64,000 nt of DNA from assembly GCA_030734395.1 (NCBI GenBank), contig JAUZTG010000042.1, positions 2,294,001 to 2,358,000 of the forward strand, read 5' to 3'. This document shows, in pieces, positions 1 to 10,432 of this stretch (the first letter of the stretch is position 1; every line of letters starts with the position of its first letter). The position numbers were made by a program, and so were the translations under genes. The stretch is from Sarocladium kiliense (taxonomy: Eukaryota; Ascomycota; Sordariomycetes; Hypocreales; Sarocladiaceae). The notes beneath the pieces are model-generated. The model did not search any database, was not told the DNA's origin, and saw nothing but the letters and a program-made list of their open reading frames with translations.

Positions 1-483
1 TATTCCCAAATACTCTACAATGACGTATTGATCATTCGTCATGCTATCTCAGTTGCAATCAAGGCAGTATGACAGGGCTTATTGATGTTGACTATTCTGC
101 AGCATGTCCTCCATCTTTCTGTCTTCAATTCTCCCCCAAATAGGACTAGTCTCAGCATTCACCGCGAAAGAAGTTGATGCCTCACCCTGAATCAGGCATC
201 CACCAGCTCACCAGCACCAGCACCAGCACCAGCAACAGGCGCCAGCAGCTCTGACGCTACCACAGGCGGCCAGCACCTGCGGCCCTTCCAGGCAAGCTGC
301 AGCTAACGCGTCCAAACCTCCAAGCTCTCCAACCATCACCGTCAACCACACATCTCGAAGCTCCGAATCCGACGACCACATCAACATCTACTCGCATCCT
401 CCTCCCTCCAGACATACACTCGAGCAACAAGACACTCTCGCATCCTCTCCGTACGCCTGCAAAGGCCCCGACAAATCGTCACA
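1..483. promoter_or_regulatory. Upstream region of proteasome alpha-1 gene
   Basis: No coding region is supported here. The stretch nearest the gene is C-rich and pyrimidine-rich, as expected of a fungal promoter and 5' leader, and contains a short CACCAG-type repeat at about 211-240. The ATG of the next gene is at 484. I see no TATA box or recognisable upstream ORF that I would defend. Confidence 0.4.
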
Positions 484-1580
484 ATGTCTGGTACGTCGAG
501 TCCAGCTCCATTCTCTCAGCTGAAAGCTGTCCTTGCGCTGCCAAGTTCGACACAAGCTGACTTGATATTATCACAGCCGGTGCTTACGACCGACACATTA
601 CCATTTTCGCCGACAATGGCCGCCTCTACCAAGTCGGTACGTGTATCTGCCTCAGCCGTCATCCGTCCTCTCGGCCGATCACGACCGCAAAGAAGCTATG
701 CTGACGTTTGCGAACTAGAATATGCCTTCAAGGCCATCACAGCTGCCAATATCATGTCAGTAGGCGTGCGTGGAAAGGACTGCGCAGTCGTCCTCTCCCA
801 AAAGAAGGTCCCCGTACGTTCTCAGCACTCATCTTGCGAACCATCATTCAGACATCTTGCTATTTCAGCTGCTGACCAGTCCTCAGGACAAGCTGATTGA
901 CCCTGCCTCCGTCTCCCACATCTTCCAGCTCTCACCTTCCGTCGGCTGCGTCATCACGGGTTCTATCGCCGATGCGAGAGCCTTTGCCCAGCGAGCCCAG
1001 GGCGAGGCCGCCGAGTTCCGCTACAAGTTTGGTTACGAGATGCCAGCTGATGCTCTCGCCAAGAGGCTGGCGAACATCAGCCAGGTCTACACGCAGCGCG
1101 TACGTTTTATACGAAGCCTTAGGAGTGTCCTACTTCAGCTGTCATGAGGCTGAAGTAATTCTCTAGAGGACTGGTCAGCTGACATCGTGAAAGGCTTACA
1201 TGCGGCCCTATGGTGTCGCCACAACCATCATCTCACTCGACTCCGAATACGGACCTCAGCTGTTCAAGTGCGACCCTGCCGGCTACTACATCGGTTACAA
1301 GGGTACCGCAGCTGGTCCCAAGCAGCAGGAGGCCCTCAACCACCTCGAGAAGAAGCTGCGCAACAAGGATCACGCCGAGGGCACATGGGAGGAAGTTGTT
1401 GAGATGGCCATTACAACCCTCAGCACGGTGTTGAGCATGGACTTCAAGAAGGGCGAGATCGAAATTGGCATCGTTGGTGGTCCGCGCGCGGATGGCAAGG
1501 AGGGCACCGAGCCGGGCTTCCGGATGTTGACAGAGGACGAGATCGATGACAGATTACAAGCCATTGCGGAGAAGGACTAA
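484..1580 (+). CDS. SCL1: 20S proteasome subunit alpha-1 (SCL1/PSMA6 type)
   Basis: Structural alpha-ring subunit of the 20S proteasome core, the protease that degrades ubiquitinated proteins in cytosol and nucleus. Joined exons are 484-490, 577-636, 719-813, 887-1099 and 1194-1580, giving 253 aa, the normal family length. The N-terminus has the alpha-subunit signature (YDRHITIF, then GRLYQVEYAFKA), followed by RGKDC, SQKKVPDKL, EAAEFRYKFGY and the subunit-diagnostic YTQRAYMRP and DPAGYYIGYK. No N-terminal catalytic Thr is expected in an alpha subunit. The first exon is only 7 nt (ATGTCTG), so simple ORF calling misplaces the start; the apparent unspliced N-terminus at 484 is intron read-through. 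The last intron uses an AAG acceptor (GAAAG at 1189-1193). Frame is preserved at all four junctions. Confidence 0.96.
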
Positions 1581-3387
1581 AGGGTGGATGCTGACCTCGA
1601 AACGGATCAAGTCAGGAGGGCAACTGATAGTCGTGCTGTAGGAGGCATCCTAATCGGGCCTGCTTGTCACGACAGATTCGACATCGGGAAGCCCGAAAGA
1701 GGTTGGGTCTTGCAGGACGATTCGTTGGCTGATTTGGGGGATCTGCCAACCCAGGGGCATGGGGAGCACTGCAGGAGGATTGCCCATGCCACCTTGCCTT
1801 GCTTGGTATCTGGGAGGGTGTGGTCATGGCGGCCCACGTCCCGTGTGTTCACTACTAGATCTCATCCTGCGTGTGCAAATAAATACACTACAATGACAAG
1901 CTTTTTTTTTTCTCAGTCAGACGCTCATTCGGCCGAAGCGACGTCAAGGGCCCCAGTTACTCAGCGCTGCATCGGTGCCCAATGACGAGGGCCCTTTGCG
2001 CCTAGGCTGGATGCCCTGCATTACAGCACACGCAATGCCGTGGTCTAAGGATTGTTGCACTGGGATGCTCTGAGATCTGCGACACGAAAAAGACATGACA
2101 GCGGGTGAAGAAGTAACATAGCAGCCCTGAGCGACTCATGCAGCCAGCAGGAATGGCATCCGAGCGGCTCGTGTGGTCCATCGTGACCCCTGCCTTCTGG
2201 GTCTTCAGCTTCCAGCTAGCCATGTGGCCAGCGCCTATCGCATCCCACGCACGCCTAGAAATCCGTCCAGGGCATTGGGGACTCACTCTGCTAGATTACC
2301 AACCGTTAATAATGTGCCGCTCTTGCGCTAAGATTCAAGGGACACACGCATCGTTGGGAGGTGGGTTTGGCGAAATGGATGCCAAGGTGAGGTTGGGATG
2401 TGCCTTGCAGCAGTTCATGGGCCAAGCTGAAGCTGCTTGGAGTGCCGCGAAGTCATCCAACCCAGTCTGTGCAATGGGTGAGGGAACCGATGGCCGATGA
2501 CCCCGTCACCACCCACCACCACCACCGCCACACCTACCGTTGGAGGCGTGCAGGCGACTAGTGGTGAGGAATTTCAATAGATTCCCATTCGCAGTGCTAT
2601 TAATGGGCTTCCCTTTCTTTTTGGGAGCGACCCGAACCAAGATTTCACTAAATCGGGGACGAAGTTCCTATCGAGTAGCGACTCAGTACCCCCCCCTTCA
2701 CCGTGCGTCAATCGGCTCCCTCCGAATTGTGCCTTGGTGTGCTTCGATTGGACCAACCTTCGTGTACACTAACAACGCTCCCATCAGTATGGAGCCACTC
2801 CTGGTATCCATCGGTTCCTCGGGCTTTAGGAGCATTTAGCTAACCCCCTCCATACCATGATCGCAGTGTACAGGGCTGTGCTGCTCTCTGGTTGGTTGGC
2901 CGGTTGCTGCCAGTCGGGAGCTGATCGCACATCCTGGCTGGCCTGTTATAAGCTATTGCGTGGGTTTTTTCTTTGGGAAGGGGTGGATTGAGAGTACTGC
3001 TGTAAAGCAGACCAGGAGTAGTTGTCATGCCATGCCTGCTCTCATTGATACGGTGGATGCTGTTTGACAGGGTCGGATTGGGATCTTCGAGCTAGCTCAT
3101 GTGCCGTCCTCCCAATAAGGGTTCCTACGTAGCTTAGACGGGAAGTTCTCCTATGGAGTCGAGACATCACGATGTACAAAAGGGACTGAAGTCCTCGCAC
3201 TGGAAAAAGTGTCCAGTGCTCAAGCCACCAAGCCTTTTTTGTATCATCCTACTCCTGATTCTTCCTTAGCATCTTGCCACATCCTTTCACCTCTTGACGT
3301 TGATCGTCGGTGTTTGGCCCTAGGCGTTCATCCTATCACTTGGTCTTCCACTAATTGTATTCCAAACGACACACTAATAGCCTCGCT
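1581..3387. other. Intergenic, no gene supported
   Basis: About 1.8 kb between the proteasome gene and the orphan gene. Several open frames of 60-133 codons occur on both strands (for example 1584-1985 +, 2002-2286 -, 2138-2500 +), but none shows a recognisable family, splice-supported extension or biased composition. A CCA-type simple repeat lies at about 2507-2529. The first ~300 nt are presumably the 3' UTR of the upstream gene. Confidence 0.4.
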
Positions 3388-4107
3388 ATGGATGGCTGTA
3401 AGGCAGGCAATCCTTGACTTCCAAGTCGCTTCGCTAACAAGTTCTACAGGGAACCCGCTACGGACAGCCAGAGTTGCTGAGATCCTCGACGACTTCCGCA
3501 CTCTGCAGTACTATATCGCATCAGCACCCACTGAGCCTCCTCATCCAGACGACTACCACACCGAGGGATGGGCAGCTCTTCGTCAATGCGCCATTGATGG
3601 GCAGCATATCCTCGATTGTGCCGCAGACACAAGTGTTCCAACAGCAAGGGGTGGAGAGGACGAGCAACGGAAAGCTGAGCTCAAGCAGTGTGTACTCTTC
3701 GTTCCCACCATCGCCCTAACTCAGTGAAGCTGACCTGTGGGAATTTGAAGAGTTCTATTAGACGCGTATGCCAGACGGCACGAGGGCCAGAAGATCTACC
3801 TTCGCCAGGGAGCTGCACAGCGCTGGGTTGAATTGCGTGACCAGATCCTTCAGGGCCAACGACCAACATCCAAGCATAACAGCTACCTCCGACAGTGCGA
3901 TCAGCAATTGCGCTCAGTAAGTCTCTGCGACAAAGTTAACTGTGGAATCCTGTGAGATTGACCATCCGGGTGCAGGAGCTGTCATTCATCACCGATGAGT
4001 ACGTGTACGAAGAACTGCAGATGTCCGATGCAGCGCAGGGACGCTGGACAGGAGAGGATCCAAGCTTGAGAAGGGTGGTGCGTTGGCTCGCGAGTCGATC
4101 ACGGTGA
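3388..4107 (+). CDS. Unknown protein, four exons (orphan)
   Basis: I do not recognise this protein. A consistent spliced model exists: exons 3388-3397, 3450-3689, 3762-3916 and 3976-4107, 178 aa. Support: intron 1 has GTAAGG, a GCTAAC branch site and CTACAG; intron 3 has GTAAGT and a TGCAG acceptor; intron 2 (GTGTAC..TATTAG) is weaker but removes an in-frame TGA and restores frame. The product is soluble, mostly helical and charged, with stretches such as RVAEILDDFRTLQYYI, AAQRWVELRDQIL and EYVYEELQM, and has no signal peptide or membrane segment. The start lies in a 10-nt exon because the frame upstream is closed by a TAA; a longer N-terminus from another upstream exon is possible. Function cannot be assigned. 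Confidence 0.6.
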
Positions 4108-4414
4108 TGTGAAGCAGTAGTAATGGCAGGACGACAGGGGGTAGTGAAAGACATGGACCGAACCGTTGCGATATTGAGTGATCTCCGGACACGAAGGAAC
4201 GATGGTTACGACTGACTGGCATTATGAGCATACAAAGGACAACAAAAGTGACTGCCTGGCGCAGAGGGATGCGATGGCGCTGGGAGCCGGGACGGAAACG
4301 ATGCAGAAGATATCAGGCTTTGAGAGCCATATGACGACGATTTTGTTCTTGCACGAGACGGGTTGCATATGATATCCAAGGGGCACAGCAATTCTTAATG
4401 TCTGACTCAATTCT
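4108..4414. other. Convergent intergenic spacer
   Basis: About 300 nt between the 3' ends of the orphan gene (+) and the TMEM234-like gene (-). It presumably holds both 3' UTRs. I see no further feature. Confidence 0.4.
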
Positions 4415-5003
4415 CTATCGCTTGCTCTGTACACAAAGTGCGATGCCGGTGAGGGATAGGATCATGCCTATGCCAGTATCTGTAATCGAAGTAAGCATTG
4501 GGACGTATCAGCTAGTAGTGGTTTGCACGAACCTCTGCTAATCACCTTGCCTTCGACATACCACTCGCCCAAGACGGTGAATAGAAAGGCCATGGTGTTC
4601 ACAATGGGGACAGTCAGGCTAAGCTCTATTTGGCATGCTGTCAGTGGCAAATTTCTTCACACGCGATATCCCGCCGCCCAGCAGGGCTGTGACTTGCATC
4701 ACCACGTCACTTACCAGCCTGACCAATAAGAAGGAAGAACCACACGCTGCCCGTCAGGTTCAGAAGTAACGGCACAGCATATCGTGGGTTCCTCAACAGA
4801 TCAATGACAGCGAAGAAGGCTCCGTATACCTTGGACCGCAACCAGCTCGCCTTCACGGCAGGGCTGTCGAGGATGGGGTGTGGTGGTGGCGTGTGAGTTC
4901 TGGCTGCTCGACGGATGAACGGGGTGGTGAGGCCCCAGGCGATGCCAACCAGAATGAAGCTGAGGATGTAATTGAAGACGGGTGGCTTGTCTTGGTCTGC
5001 CAT
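4415..5003 (-). CDS. TMEM234-like small multi-pass membrane protein
   Basis: Small membrane protein of the TMEM234 family, which is related to the drug/metabolite transporter (EamA) fold; its molecular role is poorly defined. Exons on the minus strand are 5003-4715, 4625-4533 and 4479-4415, giving 148 aa. Four hydrophobic segments are visible: an N-terminal helix (YILSFILVGIAWGLTTPFIR), one around LLLNLTGSVWFFLLIGQA, one around LTVPIVNTMAFLFTVLGEW, and a C-terminal helix (GIGMILSLTGIALC). The family hallmark GxxWGxTxPF is present, and the order N-GSVWFF-PIVNTMAFLFT-E matches it. Intron 1 is GTAAGT..AATAG; intron 2 has a less usual GTTCGT donor. An in-frame TTG upstream at 5024 is not taken as the start because MADQDKP at 5003 is the first ATG. 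Confidence 0.85.
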
Positions 5004-7269
5004 GGTGTTTGTCCTCGTCGCCAATGAGCGACCAGGTCTCCCTTGACCGAGCAGTTCAGCCTCAGGGGGCTTCTGTACTCTGAAGCAAAGAAAAGACGTG
5101 GATCAGCCTTGTGAATCGATAGTCCCGAGTCTTCAACGGTCAAGCACGAGCGCAAGAAACGGGAAGCAATAGCGTGACGAGCCGGGTCAACAGGTTCCGG
5201 GCTGCCGTTGAGATGGAGGCTCCCTGGTGTGTGGTTGAGGGTTGGTCGTCGTCAGCAATGCGGTTGGTCCGCGGGTGGACATAGCCTCAAAGTGGCTTGA
5301 GCGGACCGTATCGGCGGGACCCGCGACTGGGTGTGGCTGGGGAGCGATTCAGCGATGTGATTGGCCAGGAGGTGCTGACCCACCTCTCCCGACGACCCCT
5401 GTACAGCTGGAAACTCAACACCACCGAAACGACGCCATCATCTCCGTCATCGTTTTATTTTGGGGCCGGTGAGGGCTCCAATGCAGTACCAGGGGATGAC
5501 TGGCCAGTCTCTTCAGGTTCGTAACATGATGTCTCATGGCTTTGGTCACCCGACTGAGACGTTTGACCGACTGGGACGTGGGGTGATCGAGCATTAGGGC
5601 TAGCTAATGGGACGCCATGCAACGGGGAACCGTACAAGGGTTATCTGAGTAGAGGGTTCTGCCGATTCCGATTGGATCATCCTGTCCTGGCTTCCATGAC
5701 GGCAATTGCCAGCTTTGATCACGGGTCATGATGTGTAGACCGAAGAGCTCGTCGTCCCTTCTCCTGTTACTCAGGGCACCAGGGCTGGCCGAGCTGTGTC
5801 CATCGCCTTGTCTCGCAGAAGCATCGACAGTACAATGCTGAATCGGAGATACGGATGTCCGTCTAGGCATTGGCTATCTGGATCATTATTTTCTAAATGT
5901 GCCGAGTACTCCTTCATGCAGCCATTGACTACGGCAAATGGTGATGGACTGCGGACCGGGTCCATTTGCCATTTGTGCATGGAGATTCGTTCACAACTGC
6001 ATATAGCATACAAGCTAAACAATTCGGTGCGGACCCCCACAGAGAGAAAGAATATGGACTTCCAGATTCCACAGCTCACGGGACTTCGCGTCACACTCGC
6101 GCAGCCGAAGGGACCTCAGCAACGCGCTTCGATCTGATGATTCATCAGTCACCAGAAGGTCTCACCGCCCAACCTGCATTGGCGCACGCATGAAACGAGG
6201 CAAGCCTCTCTACTTCCGACCACTCTCTCGAGAAACGCATGCTCTCATCGACGTCGGAGCTTTTGGACCGGCTAGCTTGACGCCGCTTCAGGGCCTAGGC
6301 TCTTGACTGTCATGTCAACCGCAAGATCGACGAGATGCTCGATCACTTCCGTTTTCCCCGTTCTCTATGTAGAGGAACATCCGAGAGTCAACTTTCAGGT
6401 ACCTTGCCGTGTTCAGTCATCTCGTGTGCTTCAGTTAAAAGGCTGGTGAAATACCCCTCTGTACTTCAATATGCCTCTTAGACGCTCTTTGTCAATCGAT
6501 TCCTTCAGGTTGATCATCCTGATCAATTGTGCTCATCCTATCATAATGCCACCGCAACTACTATGCATCACTGCTATAGCCACCTCGTCATATGCATTGC
6601 ATGTTCTAACAAGGCCCTTTTTACTCCCTCGTCATGTCATCGATCGATATCTCCAGGGCCGATCCTCTCCTAACCCCCAGCCTTCCCGAGCGATCATTCT
6701 CTGCCATCGGAGAAAACAGTCCAGGCGTTGGCGGATCATCTCCCTTGACTTTGTTCAGCCCTTGTGCTGACATGGAGTGAGCTCCGCCACGTGAACCTGC
6801 GCCGACGACATTTGCAGCGTCAATTCACGGCGGAGTCCAGGGATGAAGCCCTTTACGAACCCATGTCCTCTTGTCTCTATGAGCCGCTGATCTGACAATC
6901 GAGACGTCACGAGTGAGGACAAGCAATCCGAGCTCTGTGAAGGGGATCGAAGGTTCACACGCTGTATAGCGGCTGGTCTATGGACCAGGAGGCTGGACGC
7001 GATCACTTTGGCACGATATCGATCAGAGTGAATTGCGTCAATGATCACAGCCGGCCTAGCTTGCACCGGATCAGGCACACGTTACTTCAAGCGTTCAACC
7101 ATGTATGATACAAGCGCAGCTATGTAGTCCAATTATCTATAAGAAGGTGGTCTGTCCCCGTCTTCATCTCATCCTTTTCTCATCATTCACATCACAGTTC
7201 TACATTCACAAACAACCAACAAAGCTTTACCTTTTCCCCCGAACCAACCCAATCAACCCTTCAATCATC
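5004..7269. other. Intergenic, no gene supported
   Basis: About 2.3 kb between two divergently transcribed genes (TMEM234-like on minus, CON-6 on plus). Open frames up to 113 codons (for example 5796-6137 +, 5771-6094 -, 6755-7078 -) overlap each other, lack conserved motifs and do not splice into longer products. The last ~130 nt before 7270 are pyrimidine-rich with CAA-rich leader sequence, consistent with the CON-6 promoter and 5' UTR. Confidence 0.4.
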
Positions 7270-7666
7270 ATGTCTGAGGCTCAGGTCGCCGGTGGCCACA
7301 AGGCTAACCTCAACAACCCAAACACTTCCGAGGAGTCCAAGCAGCACTCCAAGCAAGTCCTGGAGAATGAGTTCAACGGCGGCGATGGTAAGATTTCTCT
7401 GGTTCCCTCTGCTTGTCCCAATCTTTCTCTATATCATGATTAAGGACAAACTGTTAACTTTCGTGACCAGTTCCCAGCGCCTCCGACAACAAGGACAAGA
7501 ACCCCAACAACGTTGCTGGTGGTCTAAAGGCGTAAGATCCCTTCGGTGTTCTTCACCGTTCATCATGCCTTGACTAACAACGACAATTAGTACCGTCAAC
7601 AACCCTAATGTCTCCGAGGAGGCCAAGGAGTCCGCTAAGGAGCGTCTTCAGCAGATGGAGTCCTAA
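7270..7666 (+). CDS. con-6: Conidiation-specific protein 6 (CON-6) family
   Basis: Small hydrophilic CON-6 protein; the Neurospora prototype is strongly induced in conidiation and accumulates in free conidia, and a biochemical function is not established. Exons are 7270-7387, 7471-7531 and 7591-7666, 84 aa, the typical length. The product contains two copies of the Con-6 repeat: HKANLNNPNTSEESKQHSK near the N-terminus and GLKATVNNPNVSEEAKESAK near the C-terminus, both with the N-NPN-SEE-K-S-K pattern. Both introns have good donors (GTAAGA) and end in CCAG and TTAG, and the second repeat is assembled across intron 2. No signal peptide or membrane segment. Divergent from the preceding minus-strand gene and convergent with LST8. 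Expression in conidia is an inference from the family. Confidence 0.95.
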
Positions 7667-7991
7667 TCGCGAGGTACATCATGGCACCGACTCTAGCATG
7701 GCACCGACTCTAGAGTCGCATAGCACTCGACGCTCCAGATATCTAGTTACTTTTGATTAGCCAAAGCCAGCGAATTGAGATGCCGAAAAACATATACTCA
7801 TGTTCCACTCAGATTGATGTGAATGTGTGTTTATTTTTGCAGAATTTCTCTTAATTCATCACGCAAACCTTCCACGACTACACAATTTCATTGAAGCAAT
7901 GTCACAGGACCCGAACGCCGGTATCTTTCCCTCAAAATTCGTAAACGAGCCCCTTCTTCTACAGCCACCTTCTCTTTCGTACCAAAATCCT
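7667..7991. other. Convergent spacer CON-6 / LST8
   Basis: About 325 nt holding the 3' UTRs of the converging CON-6 and LST8 genes, plus the 17-bp duplication listed separately. No other feature is seen. Confidence 0.4.
7680..7713. repeat. Perfect 17-bp tandem duplication
   Basis: The 17-mer CATGGCACCGACTCTAG occurs twice head to tail (7680-7696 and 7697-7713), starting 14 nt after the CON-6 stop codon, within its presumed 3' UTR. It looks like a recent slippage or footprint-type duplication. No function is assigned. Confidence 0.9.
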
Positions 7992-9094
7992 CTATCTTGT
8001 CTCAGAGTAGTCATTCAGAGCAACGCAAACCGCACCCCTATGGTGTCCATTGTACTGCCGAATGATCTGCTGGCTATGCAGTTCCCACAACCGCGCGTAG
8101 TGGTCGGAGCACGCTGTAACCAGGTACGCAGAATCAGCACTGAAAGCGCAATCCCAAACCCAGCGCTGGTGGCCTGTAAGGGTGGCCTCCAGGGGAAATG
8201 GTTTGGCTTCCTCGTGATCTTGTTGTGGTGCCAAGTCTTTGACCTCCCAGATCTTGGCCGTATGATCAGCGCTGCAGGTGGCAAGCTTCTTGACGTCTGG
8301 GGACAGGAGGATTCGTGTGATGTATTCTTTATGGGCGTTGAAATGTGTAATGGGGAAGAGTTGGGTGCGGTCGAAGGACTGGATCAACTGCCAGACGAAG
8401 ACATTGCCCTATGCCCTCGAAATTAGCTACAACCTTGGAAGCATAGTTTTCTCGCTTGAATCTTACCGCGTTGTTGGCCGCACATAGTAAGCTGCCGTCA
8501 TTTGCGACAGTGACACTGGAGACCGAGACGTCCTCTTCGGGGATCAAATCGTGGGAGCAGTTGTTTTCGGCCAGATCCCAAACACGAACACTCCCCGAGC
8601 GATCACAGCTGATAATCTCTCCCTGGTTCGGGTGAATCACCACATCATTGGCAGGACACCCATGGTTGTAGCTGCGCTGGATCGCACCCGTGCGCGTCTC
8701 CCAGATCTTGACAGTGCCGTCCTCCGAGCTGCTGACCATCCATTTGCCCTCGCAATGGAATGCGACACCGGTGATGTTCCCCGTGTGGCCCTCGAATGTC
8801 AATAGCGGGTTCGGATTGGTAGATTTGATGTCATATAGCTTGATGTAGTGGTTGCCTGCGGCGGCGAGGAAGCGCTTGTCGGGAGAGATGCAGAGGCGGT
8901 TGACCTGCGAGTCGGGGTGTTGGATCGTGCGAGAGCAGATACCGGAGAGAGCTTCCCAGAACCTAATGGTATGGTCGTAACCCGCTACAAGCACAGGGAG
9001 ATCGTACGGTCAGTTGCTGTTCTTGCGCGCGCAAAGTTGCCAGTAGCTCATGAAGGTGATGGAGGGCTTTACCTGTGCACAAGATGACGGACAT
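7992..9094 (-). CDS. LST8: LST8, WD40 subunit of TOR complexes
   Basis: WD40 beta-propeller that binds the TOR kinase domain and is shared by TORC1 and TORC2, linking nutrient status to growth. Exons on the minus strand are 9094-9073, 8984-8467 and 8408-7992, giving 318 aa, close to the usual 305-325. The protein opens with MSVILCTAGYDHTIRFWEA, the near-invariant LST8 start, and continues through seven WD repeats with GH..WD-type ends (TVKIWE, SVRVWDL, TAKIWEV, YARLWEL), finishing at GHHRGAVCVALNDYSE, the family's characteristic C-terminus. The first exon is 22 nt and its junction creates the TAGYDHT motif, which supports the splice. Convergent with CON-6. Confidence 0.97.
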
Positions 9095-9519
9095 GGCGAT
9101 AGCACGTCTGGATTCGCCCAGGACGCCTAGCTCATGCTATTGAGGGTGTTGAAGATCTTGCGCGGAGCAGGGACATGGCAGGTTTGGCGGTGCAAATTCA
9201 GTCCCGCGCGTTAATACCCAGAGTCGAAGGTTCGGGATGGGCTCGGAGGTGCGACGATTCCTAAATCCAAGCAAGCCGCATGACCATGATGCAGCAATCG
9301 GGGTCTGAGCTACCCTACGATCCACTGAGCTACATGACTTATTTCGTCGCTGTTAGTGTACGTTTGGTGGTGCATGTCATTGAGATAAAATAATTGCCGT
9401 TCCATTCGTACTCAAGTTTCTGAACTGCAATTTGTTGCTTTCACCACGTTGGTCGCGGCCGTTGCCTGTGGCAGGCGTGATCGTAGGCATTGCATAGCAG
9501 GCGTGGCATGAGGCCAAAC
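9095..9519. promoter_or_regulatory. Divergent promoter region LST8 / Cys4 protein
   Basis: About 425 nt between two genes transcribed away from each other, so it should contain both promoters. The minus strand near 9305-9337 reads TAGCTCAGTGGATCG, which resembles a tRNA D-arm, but no matching T-arm or acceptor stem follows, so no tRNA is called. Confidence 0.4.
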
Positions 9520-9892
9520 ATGTCTTCTCCCTCTTCATTCACCAATGCTCTATACCAAGGCCTCGCCCAAGGCCACCAGTTAGCCGCCTGCGACTGCTGC
9601 TCCATGGGCACCATGATCCAGTAAAAGGCCTACTGCTATCCCTGGCTTTCTCGTATCATCCAGTCCCTCCCGTTATTCATCGCTGACACTGTTCTTGACA
9701 TTACCCAGGGGAAATTATTGCAGCCGATGTGACAACACCTTTGTCCGAATCATCCCATTATCCGGGACCTACACTCCCTCATCCACTCTCAGCTCATCTG
9801 CCAATGCCCCGGGGCCCGGAGCTCCTTCTTCTCCGCCTTCTTCCAGAGGAGGCAATGGAGGCGGTGCGGCAGGTCCCAGCATGAGAGCCTGA
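9520..9892 (+). CDS. Small Cys4 (zinc-ribbon-like) protein, unknown function
   Basis: Two exons, 9520-9620 and 9709-9892, encode 94 aa. I do not recognise a named family. The first exon contributes CDCCSMG and the second NYCSRC, so splicing (GTAAAA..CCCAG) brings together a C-x-C-C ... C-x2-C cluster spaced like a small zinc ribbon or knuckle (CDCC and CSRC 14 residues apart). The rest is a short hydrophobic/beta stretch (FVRIIPLSGTYTP) and a low-complexity Pro/Ser/Gly tail (GPGAPSSPPSSRGG, then GGGAAGP). No signal peptide. It could be a metal-binding adaptor, but that is inference. The splice-assembled cysteine pairs make a chance ORF less likely. Confidence 0.6.
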
Positions 9893-10432
9893 TGTGTTCA
9901 TTTCATAGGCAATGCTGGACGTCTCGAAGGGAGGACCTGCTAAGTGTGTTATGATTGCCCGAACGGATGGGTCTGCGAGATGCGATGGGTACCTAGTCCC
10001 CGGCTCGTGAGTGTGTTTGTTTTACTGGTCAAATTACACAGATCAAATCAACGATTGTCAATTTCAGCTTTACTAAACGCCCTTGACATGATTCAGGCTC
10101 ACACACTCTTGTGTTTAACATGAACTTCAAGAAAGATCTTGCTAGCAGGCTAAGACCTGCTGCTGATTGATAATGACGCGACCGTGCGCCACCAAAGTCG
10201 TCATCTTCCAAGAGCGAAGCGCAAATGCGACGACCAGTCGTCATGAAAGGGAAATAGTATCAATGCATCCAGCCTATCCATTAACCCTGAACCTATCCGA
10301 ACGCCGTCCTCAAAAAGCAGGTCATCAATATGGGCGTAAAAGAAAAGGAAGAAGCTCCACCAAACGTGTTGTCCATTCCCAGAATCAAGAGGAATGAACC
10401 CATGTCCTTGCGTGTGGAGCTGACGTAGATCC
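9893..10432. other. Convergent intergenic spacer
   Basis: About 540 nt between the stop of the Cys4 gene (+) and the stop of the FHA gene (-). No open frame or repeat worth calling; presumably 3' UTRs. Confidence 0.4.

Noticed and set aside
9301..9340. Minus-strand TAGCTCAGTGGATCG resembling a tRNA D-arm
   Set aside because: No T-arm (GGTTCGANTC) or pairing acceptor stem at the required distance, even allowing an anticodon-loop intron.
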